Below, one piece after another: positions 33,131 through 42,301 of a DNA stretch of 64,000 nt. Under the pieces are notes generated by a model. The model searched no databases. It saw only the letters and a program-made list of their open reading frames with translations, and was not told where the DNA came from. The position numbers and the translations under genes are program-made. Numbering within the stretch: position 1 is the stretch's first letter; every line of letters starts with the position of its first letter. Origin of the DNA: an uncultured Clostridia bacterium (GTDB lineage: Bacteria > Bacillota > Clostridia > Christensenellales > CAMQZB01); NCBI GenBank assembly GCA_947039455.1, contig CAMQZB010000007.1, positions 1 to 64,000 of the forward strand, read 5' to 3'.

Positions 33131-33415
33131 TGTCGTGTGTACACGATAATTTTGAAAAAAAGGTGGTGAGTATACTTTTGAGTAGCGAATCGGGAAGGTC
33201 TTTAGAGAAACTATTAACTATAAAAAATACGTATACATACTCACTAAAACTGTTAAATTTAATGATAGGAAGCTTGATTTAATTTGCAATTAGTAGTAAT
33301 ATTATAAAATAGAGCTTAAATTTAAGCTACTGTTTTTTTTGGGTTTGTCGTATTTTCTGTATAAGTTAATAGGGCATTTTTTATTATCAAAAAACAGTAG
33401 GAGGTTTAGGAATAA
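33131..33415 (+). promoter_or_regulatory. structured mgtE leader with terminator and RBS-masking helix (candidate riboswitch)
   Basis: In order: hairpin TCGTG-TGTA-CACGA (33133-33146); a long-range helix GTGAGTAT (33166-33173) / ATACTCAC (33237-33244) enclosing about 60 nt; an intrinsic terminator AGCTTAAA/TTTAAGCT (33313-33328) with eight Ts (33333-33340); and a perfect 12-bp complement CTACTGTTTTTT (33327-33338) / AAAAAACAGTAG (33389-33400) that touches the ribosome site AGGAGG (33399-33404). The terminator and the second helix share bases and exclude each other. Mg2+-sensing M-box RNAs precede mgtE in Bacillus, but I could not match that consensus here. Confidence 0.6.
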
Positions 33416-34741
33416 ATGATTGGTATCGAATTAGAAGAATTGATGGCAAGGCGAGATTTTCGTTCAGTTGCAACTGAATTGTCAAAGGAAAATCCTGTTG
33501 ACATTGCCCAATTATTAAGTGAATTGGAAGACAATGACTTGGCTGTAGTTTTCAGACTAATTGAAAAAAAACTAGCAGCGGAGACGTTTTCATATATGGA
33601 TCAAGAGCAAAGACAAATTTTGCTTCAAATATTCAGTAAAAAAGAAATCAAAGCAGTACTTGACGAAATGTTCGCCGATGATGTTGTTGACACTTTGGAG
33701 GACATGCCTTCAAACGTGATTACAAGTATTTTAGACAACATAGACGAAAAAACTCGTGCAAGAGTAAATAAATTATTGCAATACGATGAATTCACCGTGG
33801 GAAGTATTATGACAACGGAGTTTATCGAGTTGTATCCAGAGATGACGGTTGAAGAAGCATTGCTGAAAATACGCCGTCTAGGTATTCACAGCGAAACGGT
33901 ATATACTTGTTACGTAGTGGAAGAACGCCATTTGATTGGTATAGTAACAGCGAAAGATTTGCTAATAAACGAGCCAACAACTGAAGTGAAATATCTTATG
34001 CAAGAGAATTTCATCGTGGTAAATACACGTGATGACAAAGAAGATGTTGCGAATTTATTCAGAAAATACGGTTTGATAGCAATTCCAGCTACAGACAGTG
34101 AAGGGTGCATTGTGGGAATAGTAACTTTTGACGATGCAATTGATGTATTGACGGAAGAAACCACTGAGGATATGCATAAAATGGCTGCAATGACAGCAAG
34201 TGATGATACTTACTTGAAAACTTCGGTATTCGACCATGCTAAGCACAGAATTGTTTGGTTGCTAATACTTATGGCATCAGCAGCAGTAACAGGATTTTTG
34301 ATTTTAAGCAATGACGAGATATTCAAAATCATGCCGATGTTAATTGCATTCATCCCACTTTTAATGGACACAGGCGGAAATTGTGGAGCGCAAAGTTCAA
34401 CATTAATTATCCGTGGATTATCTATTGGAGAGCTTAAATTCAGCGACTTTTTTGAAATAGTATGGAAAGAATTCCGAGTATCATTGCTAATCAGTGCCGT
34501 TCTAGCATCAGTAGGTGGACTTGGAACATACTTCATTTTAGGAGACGCAAAAGTAGCAATAGTAGTTTCAGTTTCACTTATCGTAACAATAGTAGTAGCG
34601 AAATTAATCGGCTGTATACTGCCAGTTCTAGCTAAAAAATGCAACCTAGACCCAGCATTTATGGCATCACCATTGATAAGCACAATAATCGATTTTTGTT
34701 CAATGGTAATTTACTTTAACGTAGCTTATTTATTAATTTAA
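33416..34741 (+). CDS. mgtE: MgtE-type magnesium transporter
   Basis: 441 residues. There is an N-terminal helical MgtE_N domain (VDIAQLLSELEDNDLAVVFRL), two CBS domains (ITTILDN-side end to about residue 255; MTTEFIELYPEMTVEEALLKIR and IPATDSEGCIVGIVTFDDAIDVL), a connecting helix, then five membrane helices with the conserved LMDTGGNCGAQSST pore motif and PLISTIIDFCSMVIYF. It imports Mg2+ and is gated by Mg2+ bound to the cytosolic domains. It sits alone behind the long leader described above. Confidence 0.95.
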   Translation: MIGIELEELMARRDFRSVATELSKENPVDIAQLLSELEDNDLAVVFRLIEKKLAAETFSYMDQEQRQILLQIFSKKEIKAVLDEMFADDVVDTLEDMPSNVITSILDNIDEKTRARVNKLLQYDEFTVGSIMTTEFIELYPEMTVEEALLKIRRLGIHSETVYTCYVVEERHLIGIVTAKDLLINEPTTEVKYLMQENFIVVNTRDDKEDVANLFRKYGLIAIPATDSEGCIVGIVTFDDAIDVLTEETTEDMHKMAAMTASDDTYLKTSVFDHAKHRIVWLLILMASAAVTGFLILSNDEIFKIMPMLIAFIPLLMDTGGNCGAQSSTLIIRGLSIGELKFSDFFEIVWKEFRVSLLISAVLASVGGLGTYFILGDAKVAIVVSVSLIVTIVVAKLIGCILPVLAKKCNLDPAFMASPLISTIIDFCSMVIYFNVAYLLI

Positions 34742-34764
34742 TTTCAAATAATTTCGGAGTGGAT

Positions 34765-35424
34765 ATGGATAATAGATTTTTATTAACTAGAAAAAGAATT
34801 AAAAATATTATTCTAACTGTGGACATTGAAGGGCAGTTGAAAGTTTCCGCACCAATCCACGTGAAGGAACAGCGTATTATTGATTTCGTAAATTCAAAAT
34901 CCCAGTGGATTGAGAAGCAAAGAGCGAAAATGGAATTGAAATATCTTGCCAATAAGAATCTAGAGAACGGCAATGAAATAATGATTTTAGGCGAGAAGTA
35001 CATCAAATTGGTGGAACTAACAAAAACCACTAGCAAAGTAGAAATACGAGAAAAGGAAGCTGTAATTTATCTTAAAATAGGCAAAGACGAATTGAATGAA
35101 GATAAAATATTAGCGGTGTATCAGAAGAAATTATTGCATTCAATACTAAGTGAAAGAGTTATAATTTGGGAGAACATCACAGGGTTGAAAAGTTCATCAT
35201 GGCAAATACGAGATATGAAAACAAGGTGGGGCAGTTGTAATTTTCGAACAAGAAAAATTTGGTTTAACCTGCAACTAGCAACAAAGAAAATTCAGTGTAT
35301 TGATTACATAATCGTCCACGAATTAGGACACATTCTCTATCCAAACCACGGTGCCGACTTTAAAGCCTTTCAAACAAAATACTACCCAAATTGGAAAGAA
35401 ATTAAAAAATTATTAAACCAATAA
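34765..35424 (+). CDS. YgjP-like (DUF45) metallopeptidase-fold protein
   Basis: 219 residues. The C-terminal half carries the family motif: MKTRWGSCN, then FNLQLATKKIQCIDYIIVHELGHILYPNHGADF, a zinc site HELGH with a third His eight residues on. The N-terminal half is the usual beta-rich region. These SprT/YgjP-type proteins are predicted zinc proteases with poorly known substrates. ATG 34765 follows CGGAGTGG. Confidence 0.88.
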   Translation: MDNRFLLTRKRIKNIILTVDIEGQLKVSAPIHVKEQRIIDFVNSKSQWIEKQRAKMELKYLANKNLENGNEIMILGEKYIKLVELTKTTSKVEIREKEAVIYLKIGKDELNEDKILAVYQKKLLHSILSERVIIWENITGLKSSSWQIRDMKTRWGSCNFRTRKIWFNLQLATKKIQCIDYIIVHELGHILYPNHGADFKAFQTKYYPNWKEIKKLLNQ

Positions 35425-35456
35425 ATTAATAATTATAAAATAACAAAACAACAAAC

Positions 35457-35493
35457 AAAACCCCTATTGCAAATTAATGCGATAGGGGTTTTG
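35457..35493. terminator. intrinsic terminator
   Basis: The hairpin AACCCCTAT / ATAGGGGTT has a T-rich tail on the plus strand and A-rich flank on the other side. It lies between the converging YgjP-like gene and the membrane protein gene. Confidence 0.8.
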
Positions 35494-35562
35494 TGTTATA
35501 ATTTTTTTATAATAGTTGTAAAAAAGAAATGCGTTCATAACTAATAAAAGTTCAAATGTATT

Positions 35563-36279
35563 TTATAGTGGTTTCTCTTCTTTTCTTAAAATTACTCTTC
35601 TCACAAGAGAATTTTTCTTAATAAGAGAAATACAACCTATACCCGCAGCGAAAACTGAACCAATGAAACCTACAACTAAGTCGATCATAGTATCCATAAG
35701 AGCCTCTTGTCCAGTAAGAGCAATGCCGTCTTCAGTAAGGAATTTTTGCATATTCATACCTAAGAAGTAATCAACGCCAAATTCGTAAAATTCCCAAACA
35801 ACTTCAACCGTTACCGCAAAGCAAATAGTGAAAATCATAACAAAAACAGGGTGAATACCTTCGATTTTATTTTCGAAGAAAGCGTTAATCAAACTAAAAG
35901 CTAAAGCCGCAATCATAACAGCACTCATAAAATGAAGAATGTTATCCCAGTATGGAATACGGTAATAGAAATTTCCAAATTCGCCTAAGCAAATAGAGCA
36001 GAACAAGAAAACAAGGAAAAGAATATTCATAAATGAAGGAATAATAATTTTAACACGTCTTTCAATGAACCAAGGGATATGGATAATAACCAATCCAATG
36101 ATAGTTTGAAGCAGGGTCAAAGAGTATTGAGAAGCAATTGCCTCAGCCCCTTCAGTAGTAGTAATCAGCCTTATAAAAATATATACAAGAGCAGCAATCA
36201 TAGTAAGCTCAGTTACCCAAAAAGTCACCTTCTCCCAAGTAGAAGTGTCTTTGGGGTATAATTTATTTGTTTTGAACAT
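35563..36279 (-). CDS. membrane protein, DUF2238/YjdF-like
   Basis: 238 residues with six or seven hydrophobic segments. Conserved polar residues lie inside the membrane: WDNILHFMSAVM, VEVVWEFYEFGVDYFLG and DTMIDLVVGFIG. The D-x-x-H and E-x-x-E patterns recall YjdF/DUF2238 membrane proteins of unknown function. ATG 36279 follows GGGAGGG; an ATG at 36315 lies upstream of that site. Confidence 0.7.
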   Translation of the reverse strand: MFKTNKLYPKDTSTWEKVTFWVTELTMIAALVYIFIRLITTTEGAEAIASQYSLTLLQTIIGLVIIHIPWFIERRVKIIIPSFMNILFLVFLFCSICLGEFGNFYYRIPYWDNILHFMSAVMIAALAFSLINAFFENKIEGIHPVFVMIFTICFAVTVEVVWEFYEFGVDYFLGMNMQKFLTEDGIALTGQEALMDTMIDLVVGFIGSVFAAGIGCISLIKKNSLVRRVILRKEEKPL

Positions 36280-36326
36280 AGTCCCTCCCTTTTTTTGTAC
36301 ATTTGTATTATACATTATTTATATCT

Positions 36327-36355
36327 ATTTTATCTATTAATCTACAAATTGTCAA
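36327..36355 (-). promoter_or_regulatory. sigma-A promoter for the DUF2238-like gene
   Basis: On the minus strand: -35 TTGACA (36355-36350), 17-bp spacer, -10 TAAAAT (36332-36327). Confidence 0.8.
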
Positions 36356-36389
36356 TGAAAATCATGATTTATTGCCGTTTAGCGGAAAA

Positions 36390-37211
36390 TCACTTAATAT
36401 TAAGGTCGGAAACTCTGTCTTTTGTGTGTTCGAAGTAAATATTAATGAAATAGAACGCCAAAATACAAAGAGTAATGCAAAGCCCAGGAGTTAGCAACCA
36501 GTTGTAAGCGCCACGCAAAAATCCGCCACGTTGATAAGCAAGATTAATCATAGTACCCCAAGTTACATCAACGGTACTTCCAAGCCCGATGAAACTAAGG
36601 GTAGATTCAAGCATAATACAGCTAGCTACCGACATGATGTATTTGGCAAGAACCACTTCAAGAAGGTTAGGAAAGATGTGTTTTCGCATGATTTGAGTAT
36701 TGGAAATATCTAAAATCACAAGAGCTTCCACGAAAGAACTTTGCTTCAATTCAATAGTCTTAGCCCGCACTGCCTTAGCAGTTTGCCCCCACCCAAGAAG
36801 GGCAATAACAAGAATAGTGTTAAGAGGACTAGTGCCAACCACCGCAGCAATAACTATTGCTAAAGGAAGCATAGGGATCATCAAAACCACTTGTATCAAT
36901 CCATCGAAAAAGTGTCTTGAAAAACCAGTAGTGTACCCAGCAAGAATGCCGATAATCGAACCTAGCGACAATGATATTAGAGCACTTGTAATACCAATAA
37001 TAAGTGTATTTTTCGTTGCGTAAACTATCTCAGTGAAGATATCAAACCCCATATCGTTAGTGCCAAGTAAGTGGATAAAACTAGGTGACTGCCATGGCGT
37101 GAATATTTCTTTAGGGAAGTATGGAGCGAAGAGTTGTGGGAATATTGAAAACAGCGTAAATACTGCTAAAATGAAAAGCCCCATTATTAAAAATATCTTA
37201 TGTTTCATCAT
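36390..37211 (-). CDS. ABC transporter permease, NikC/DppC type
   Basis: 273 residues, about six membrane helices, with the ABC permease coupling loop EALVILDISNTQIMRKHIFPNLL and an N-terminal segment LLGTNDMGFDIFTEIVYAT typical of DppC/NikC. ATG 37211 (or the next codon, 37208) lies inside the end of the partner permease gene. It is the last gene of the lar-nik operon. With the partner permease it should form the membrane channel of a nickel or nickel-chelate importer; the metal is inferred from the lar genes. Confidence 0.85.
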   Translation of the reverse strand: MMKHKIFLIMGLFILAVFTLFSIFPQLFAPYFPKEIFTPWQSPSFIHLLGTNDMGFDIFTEIVYATKNTLIIGITSALISLSLGSIIGILAGYTTGFSRHFFDGLIQVVLMIPMLPLAIVIAAVVGTSPLNTILVIALLGWGQTAKAVRAKTIELKQSSFVEALVILDISNTQIMRKHIFPNLLEVVLAKYIMSVASCIMLESTLSFIGLGSTVDVTWGTMINLAYQRGGFLRGAYNWLLTPGLCITLCILAFYFINIYFEHTKDRVSDLNIK

Positions 37212-38172
37212 ACACCCCCAATCGCACCTTAGGATTAAGCAGTTTGCAAACAATATCAGTGATTAGGTTTGCGATAACAACAGTTAAAGCGGAAACGTAA
37301 AGACAACTTTGCAAAACCCTAAAATCTCTGAAAGATATAGCATCTGAAATCAGCGAGCCCATACCCTTAATAGAAAAAATCGTTTCAATAACTAGTGTTC
37401 CAGACAAGATAATGCCAACATGTAAGCCAACTACCGTTACAAAAGGTTGAGCGATATTTTTCAGTATGTGTGAGTAGTAAATTCGTGATGTGGAAAGTCC
37501 ACGTGCACGAGCGTATATTATGTATTTTTCGCAACGCAAGTTGGCGGTCATGTTTCTAACTATCAAATATTTAGAAGGCAATGACGCAAGTGTTAACGTT
37601 AATATTGGCAAGAATAAATGGTGAAGTCTATCTAGTAATAGCGGAAAAAACCCAGTTGGTGGAATAGTTGAATTTAGCGAACCGTAAGGAAACCATTGAA
37701 GTTTTGAAGCGAATAAAAGAATAAGCATCAACCCAAGCAAGAAAGCAGGGATTGCATCAACAACAATCATAGACAGCGAAGTAGTGCGGTCAAGTGTCTT
37801 GCCTTTTCGCATACCCATTGGAATTCCAAGAACTATTGAAAGAATTGATGATAGTAAAATTGCAGGGATTGCGATTTGCAAAGTGTTTGGAATACGACTA
37901 GAAATCAAAGAAGAAATTTCTTGATCAAAGTGGAATGAGTACCCAAAATCACCTGTTATTGTGTCAAAAAAGTAATGAAAAAACCGCACAGGCAAAGGCT
38001 TGTGCAAATTCATTTCTTGATAGTAATATTGATAAGTTTCCAAATTAATTTCCGCTTCTTCAATACCAAGTAACATCAAAACAGGATCACCTTCCATAGC
38101 AATAGGTATCAAAAAATTAATAACAATCACCACAAAAAGAGCTATAAATGAAATAACTAACTTCTTTTTCAT
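37198..38172 (-). CDS. ABC transporter permease, NikB/DppB type
   Basis: 324 residues with six membrane helices. Typical features are the N-terminal helix (LVISFIALFVVIVINFLIP), an extracellular NLHKPLPVRFFHYFFDTITGDFGYSF, and the coupling loop (YIIYARARGLSTSRIYYSHILKNIAQPFV). Start and stop overlap both neighbours: ATGA with the methyltransferase gene, 14 nt with the second permease. It forms the transmembrane dimer with NikC/DppC. Confidence 0.87.
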   Translation of the reverse strand: MKKKLVISFIALFVVIVINFLIPIAMEGDPVLMLLGIEEAEINLETYQYYYQEMNLHKPLPVRFFHYFFDTITGDFGYSFHFDQEISSLISSRIPNTLQIAIPAILLSSILSIVLGIPMGMRKGKTLDRTTSLSMIVVDAIPAFLLGLMLILLFASKLQWFPYGSLNSTIPPTGFFPLLLDRLHHLFLPILTLTLASLPSKYLIVRNMTANLRCEKYIIYARARGLSTSRIYYSHILKNIAQPFVTVVGLHVGIILSGTLVIETIFSIKGMGSLISDAISFRDFRVLQSCLYVSALTVVIANLITDIVCKLLNPKVRLGVYDET

Positions 38173-39008
38173 TTGTCAACCTTCCAATAAATCAAAGCAG
38201 TACTATAGGCTCCAAAGTCGGTAACAATACCGTTTTCGTTGTTAGCATTGAAATATTCTTCCACAAGTTCATCAGTGTAAGTTGTGTCATCGGAGAAGAT
38301 TTTCATGTAAATTTTATAACGTTCAATAGCATTTAAAAGAGGCAATTCTTCACGAGTTTTTTCGTAATAGCTTTTAACGTTAGGATTTTTCCCAAGATTG
38401 TAAAGCAAGTTATAGTAATTTGAAGCCTCGGATAAAAAGCCAAGTTTCTTTTCGCTAACAAGTTTTTCAAGCAAGTTTCTTCTGTGATAATCATATGAAC
38501 CTTTTCCGATAGTTAGAATGCAGCAAGTGTGGTTAGTGATACTTTCCATACGTTGAAGCTGTTCCAAATCGGAAATAGCAGGGCACATAGCACAAAAGCT
38601 CACATCGAATTTATTAGCAGTAGAAAACTCTTCCCAAAGCACTTTTTCAGTAGTTATTTTATCAGATAAACCAAGTGAAGAAGCTGTTTTTGACAAGCAA
38701 TCAAGGGACGTTTCTCCAATATCGATTGCATGAATATCAGCACCTTTACCCGCAAATTCTAAAGCGTAACGCCCAGTACCCGCACCAATGTCCACAAGAG
38801 TTGTGCCTTGTTTTAGTATATTTTCGCTCACAAGAAAGTTCGCAACCGCCTTTGGTTGATGTAGTGGACTGCGTTTTACTTCCCTTGAAGTTTTAGCGAT
38901 ATAAGAAAAGTAATCGCTCCATTTTTGGTAGTGCAGCAATTTTTCTTCCATGTTCACATGGCAACTTGTTTGTTTTAAATTGTTAAGACATTCGCTAGTA
39001 GTTTTCAT
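38169..39008 (-). CDS. class I SAM-dependent methyltransferase inside the nickel-transport operon
   Basis: 279 residues. The SAM-binding core is clear: LVDIGAGTGRYALEFAGKG (motif I), AIDIGE (acidic loop) and FDVSFCAMCPAISDL (motif IV region with a conserved Cys-Pro). There is no signal peptide. The substrate is unknown. It is translationally coupled to the permease gene, which implies a role tied to transport, for example modifying a metal-binding small molecule. That is inference. Confidence 0.85.
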   Translation of the reverse strand: MKTTSECLNNLKQTSCHVNMEEKLLHYQKWSDYFSYIAKTSREVKRSPLHQPKAVANFLVSENILKQGTTLVDIGAGTGRYALEFAGKGADIHAIDIGETSLDCLSKTASSLGLSDKITTEKVLWEEFSTANKFDVSFCAMCPAISDLEQLQRMESITNHTCCILTIGKGSYDYHRRNLLEKLVSEKKLGFLSEASNYYNLLYNLGKNPNVKSYYEKTREELPLLNAIERYKIYMKIFSDDTTYTDELVEEYFNANNENGIVTDFGAYSTALIYWKVDK

Positions 39009-39128
39009 AGTATCTCCGTTAAATTCTGTATCTAATATAGTAAATTTTAAGTAGTAATTAAGAGTAATAAAGTATAATAATTAGCAATTTCACTTAGTTG
39101 AAAGTTAATTTTACTAACAACTAAAACC

Positions 39129-40721
39129 CTAGTTTTTCTCGATAGTGTACCAAGTTGCAACGTTCAAAAGTCCGTAGTTTCCGTCAACTTGAAAACCACT
39201 TAAAGATTTCAAGTGTGCTTGAGATAAAACGTCCCAGTAAAGAGAAATTGCAGGAGTGTATTCTCCATAAAATTCTTGAGTTTTTCCAGCTAATTCGTTG
39301 TATTCTTCGATAGTTTCAGAGATGTTCATACCATTAATAAGGGTGTTGTAAGTATCGTCATAAACTTGACCAAAACTCATACGATCGTTATCGTAAAGGT
39401 ATAAACTACCAAGCCCAGCGTTTTTCGCCATGCCGTAAGCAGTTAGATTAACTAAAATCATGTCATAAGAGCGGTCGAATTGAGTACGAGTTTTGTAAAC
39501 AGCAACGTCAACTGAGTCGATAACTAAATTAATGCCCACATCTTTAAGATTAAGCATAAGCATTTCAGCGTAACGAAGGTGCAAAGTGTTGTCGTTTCTA
39601 ACAAGCAATTTAATAGAAAGTGGCTTGTTTTGGTACTCTAAAATACCGTCATTATCGCTGTCAACGCAACCTGCTTTTTCAAGATGTCCTTTCGCTTTTT
39701 CCAAATCACGTTTTAAAACTTCCGTCTCAATGTAACCAATAGTAGCAGGGGGAACAAAGCCAATTTGCGATGGAATACTAGCGGAAGACCCGAAAGTAGT
39801 GCGAATTGTATCGTAGTCAATGGCGTACATTATACCTTTTTTGATGTCTATATTAGTGAAAGGTTCGCTGTTGTTTTTGAAAATCAAAGAAGCTGGGTTG
39901 CTTGAAGAATTCAGATTAGTAATAGTAACATTTTCACTTTCCGCTAAAGTATCGATAACCGCAGGATTAATTCCTTGTGCGTAGTTATAGATAATGTCGA
40001 TTTCTTCAGATTTCAAAGCCAAATACATAGTGTCAGCGTTGTCAAATACCTTAAAAATCACAGTATCAACATTAGGTCGACCTTCTACATATTCATCAAA
40101 GTAAGTAAAAGTGAAAGTGCCAGAATTTTCGTTGTGTTCTTTAAATTCATAAGGTCCGTTACCGATAGTGGCAAGTTCTTCTGATACTTTATCGTATTCA
40201 GTAGGGGGTACATCTTTGTAGATGTGTTTAGGCAAAGGACGGAAAGAACAAAGAGCAGTTAAATGCCTAGAATTAACTTCAGGCAAAACAACTTTCAAAG
40301 TTTGAGCGTCCACAATTTCAATGCTATCGTAAACAACGGTAAAGCCTTGAGTAGGGATTTGATATAAATATTCCATAGAAAAAGCGATATCTTCAGCAGT
40401 AACAGCAACGCCGTCATGCCATTTCATACCGTCTCGAACAGTAATAGTCCAAGTTTTGCTGTCCTCGGTAGTCACCTCACAAAGGTTAGTAACGTATTCG
40501 TTTTTCTCGTTTACTCTAACGATAGACAAGCTAGAAACAGTACCAGTCAAAACGTTGAAATCATAATCTTGACGGCCAGCCACTTGAATGTTAGTAGCAG
40601 TTCCAACCACTAAAGTTGAAATAGCCTTGTCTGTATCATCGCCACTTTTGCAAGCAGTAATAGATAAAGTGAATGATAGTGCAAGTGTAATTGCTAATAA
40701 TTTAATCAATAATTTTTTCAT
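39129..40721 (-). CDS. ABC transporter substrate-binding lipoprotein, SBP family 5 (NikA/OppA type)
   Basis: 530 residues. A lipoprotein signal (LLAITLALSFTLSITAC, lipid-modified Cys24) is followed by a full family 5 binding protein: WTITVRDGMKWHDGVAVTAEDIAFSMEYL and KGIMYAIDYDTIRTTF. Family 5 proteins bind peptides, or Ni2+ through a chelator such as histidine. Association with larE/B/C favours nickel. A 6-bp inverted repeat, ACTGTG-TACT-CACAGT (40774-40789), lies just upstream of the gene within the operon. Confidence 0.88.
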   Translation of the reverse strand: MKKLLIKLLAITLALSFTLSITACKSGDDTDKAISTLVVGTATNIQVAGRQDYDFNVLTGTVSSLSIVRVNEKNEYVTNLCEVTTEDSKTWTITVRDGMKWHDGVAVTAEDIAFSMEYLYQIPTQGFTVVYDSIEIVDAQTLKVVLPEVNSRHLTALCSFRPLPKHIYKDVPPTEYDKVSEELATIGNGPYEFKEHNENSGTFTFTYFDEYVEGRPNVDTVIFKVFDNADTMYLALKSEEIDIIYNYAQGINPAVIDTLAESENVTITNLNSSSNPASLIFKNNSEPFTNIDIKKGIMYAIDYDTIRTTFGSSASIPSQIGFVPPATIGYIETEVLKRDLEKAKGHLEKAGCVDSDNDGILEYQNKPLSIKLLVRNDNTLHLRYAEMLMLNLKDVGINLVIDSVDVAVYKTRTQFDRSYDMILVNLTAYGMAKNAGLGSLYLYDNDRMSFGQVYDDTYNTLINGMNISETIEEYNELAGKTQEFYGEYTPAISLYWDVLSQAHLKSLSGFQVDGNYGLLNVATWYTIEKN

Positions 40722-40829
40722 AATATTTCCTTTATTCTTTGTTATTTTTTCCTATATTTTGTAACTATAAAATACTGTGTACTCACAGTGTATATTTTCC
40801 TATATATAATGTATATGAAATTTCTCTAT

Positions 40830-41501
40830 TTACTTTAGAGATAAATTGCCTTTACTGACAGTGAAAACTTTGTGAGAAATACCATGAGCAAGATCTAAAT
40901 CGTGAGTAATAAGAAGAAGTGATAATTTTTTTTCTTCAACAAGTTTGCAGTAGATTTTCAAAATTTGAAACTGAGTGCTAGTGTCAAGCATTGAAGTTGA
41001 CTCATCGGAAATTAGGAGTTTTGGTGATAATGTCAAACTCCGTGCAATGACTACGCGTTGAGCTTGCCCACCTGAAATTTGCCAAGGAAACCTTGAAAAA
41101 AGTTCATGTGGTAAGTCTGCTTGTGAAAATAAATCCAATGCCATTGTCTTAGCCTCTTGATAATTTTTAGCAATCTTGTGAAACAGTAGTGGCTCAGCCA
41201 CCGCATCGCCCACAGTTTGTTTTTGGTCTAAAGCTAAAAAAGGTTGTTGTGGAATTAATTGTATTTCATGACGGAATCTTGAATTGTATTTACCAAAAGA
41301 AAGAAGCAAATCTTCATTTTTGAACTTAATTTCACCGCTATCCGCCTTAATAGTACCGCAAATAATCCGAGCAATGGTAGATTTTCCTTCACCGCTTTCC
41401 CCAGTAATTGAAACTATCTCATTTTCGCCAATTTCCATACTTGCGTTATCTAAAATAATTTTCTCATTAAATTTTTTGTTTAGATTATGTATTTTAAGCA
41501 A
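40830..41501 (-). CDS. ABC transporter ATPase, NikE/DppF type
   Basis: 223 residues. Walker A GESGEGKST, signature ISGGQAQRVVIARSL, Walker B LLISDESTSMLD and the switch His in LLLITHDLD. It is shorter than DppF and lacks the C-terminal oligopeptide-specific extension, as in nickel systems. The start codon is TTG (41501-41499), five bases after AGGAGA; no better start exists. It follows the partner ATPase by 2 nt. Confidence 0.87.
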   Translation of the reverse strand: MLKIHNLNKKFNEKIILDNASMEIGENEIVSITGESGEGKSTIARIICGTIKADSGEIKFKNEDLLLSFGKYNSRFRHEIQLIPQQPFLALDQKQTVGDAVAEPLLFHKIAKNYQEAKTMALDLFSQADLPHELFSRFPWQISGGQAQRVVIARSLTLSPKLLISDESTSMLDTSTQFQILKIYCKLVEEKKLSLLLITHDLDLAHGISHKVFTVSKGNLSLK

Positions 41502-41503
41502 AA

Positions 41504-42301
41504 TTATCTCCTTGTAACAAGTTTTGTATAATCGAAATTCTCTGGTGCGTTCTCAATAAGTGATTTTGTGTATTGATGAGTGGGGTTTTCTAAAACCTGC
41601 AAAGCGGATCCAAATTCAACCACTTTGCCGTCTTTCATTACCATAACATGACTACATTTTTTAGCCATTTCAAGGTTGTGAGTAATAAGAATAACCGCCG
41701 AATTGGCACATAGTACAGGTAGTTTTTCAAAGAAATTATCAGCGGATTTACTGTCAATTCCACGAGTGGGCTCGTCCGCAATCACAAGTTTTGACGGTGT
41801 GGCAATGCCGATAGCAAGAAGCACACGTTGCGCCATACCACCAGAGAGCTGAAATGGATACAGTTCAAGAACAGTTTTGGGCTGTGAAAATCCTACTTGC
41901 AAAAGTAATTCAGTGGCACGTGCTAGTTTATCCGCCTTTTTCTTAATACCAAGCAAATCCAATGATTCGAAGATTTGTGTTTTAATCTTAAATGATGGGT
42001 CTAAAAATTCAGAGCCACTTTGAGGTATAAAAACCACATCAGAACCTAACAATTTGTTTAATTTCTTTGTGTCACTAAGTGAAAAAGTGGTGGATTCAAT
42101 AGCGATTTCGCCAGTAGCGGAACAGTTTTCAGGAAGAAGTCCAAGAAGCGACATAGCAGTCATAGTTTTTCCCGATCCCGATTGTCCAATAATAGCCAAA
42201 ATCTCGCCTTTTGCTATTTTACAGTTTACATCTTTTACAATAGTCACTTGTTTTTCCGAAACAGTACCAACAATATTCAGTTTTTTAATTTCAATACTCA
42301 T
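41504..42301 (-). CDS. ABC transporter ATPase, NikD/DppD type
   Basis: 265 residues. Walker A GQSGSGKTMTAMSLLGLLP, signature LSGGMAQRVLLAIGIA, Walker B LVIADEPTRGID and switch His in ILITHNLEM. The C-terminal YTKSLIENAP segment is typical of this subfamily. The ATG overlaps the larC stop (TAATG), so cofactor synthesis and transport are translated as one unit. Confidence 0.88.
   Translation of the reverse strand: MSIEIKKLNIVGTVSEKQVTIVKDVNCKIAKGEILAIIGQSGSGKTMTAMSLLGLLPENCSATGEIAIESTTFSLSDTKKLNKLLGSDVVFIPQSGSEFLDPSFKIKTQIFESLDLLGIKKKADKLARATELLLQVGFSQPKTVLELYPFQLSGGMAQRVLLAIGIATPSKLVIADEPTRGIDSKSADNFFEKLPVLCANSAVILITHNLEMAKKCSHVMVMKDGKVVEFGSALQVLENPTHQYTKSLIENAPENFDYTKLVTRR

Noticed and set aside
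33131-33415. Classical M-box magnesium riboswitch before mgtE
   Set aside because: The position is right, but I could not align the conserved M-box core, so it is reported only as an unassigned structured leader.
41504-42301. Peptide (Dpp/Opp) rather than nickel transporter
   Set aside because: Sequence alone cannot separate the two. The short ATPases and overlap with larC make nickel more likely, so peptide transport is not the primary call but is not excluded.
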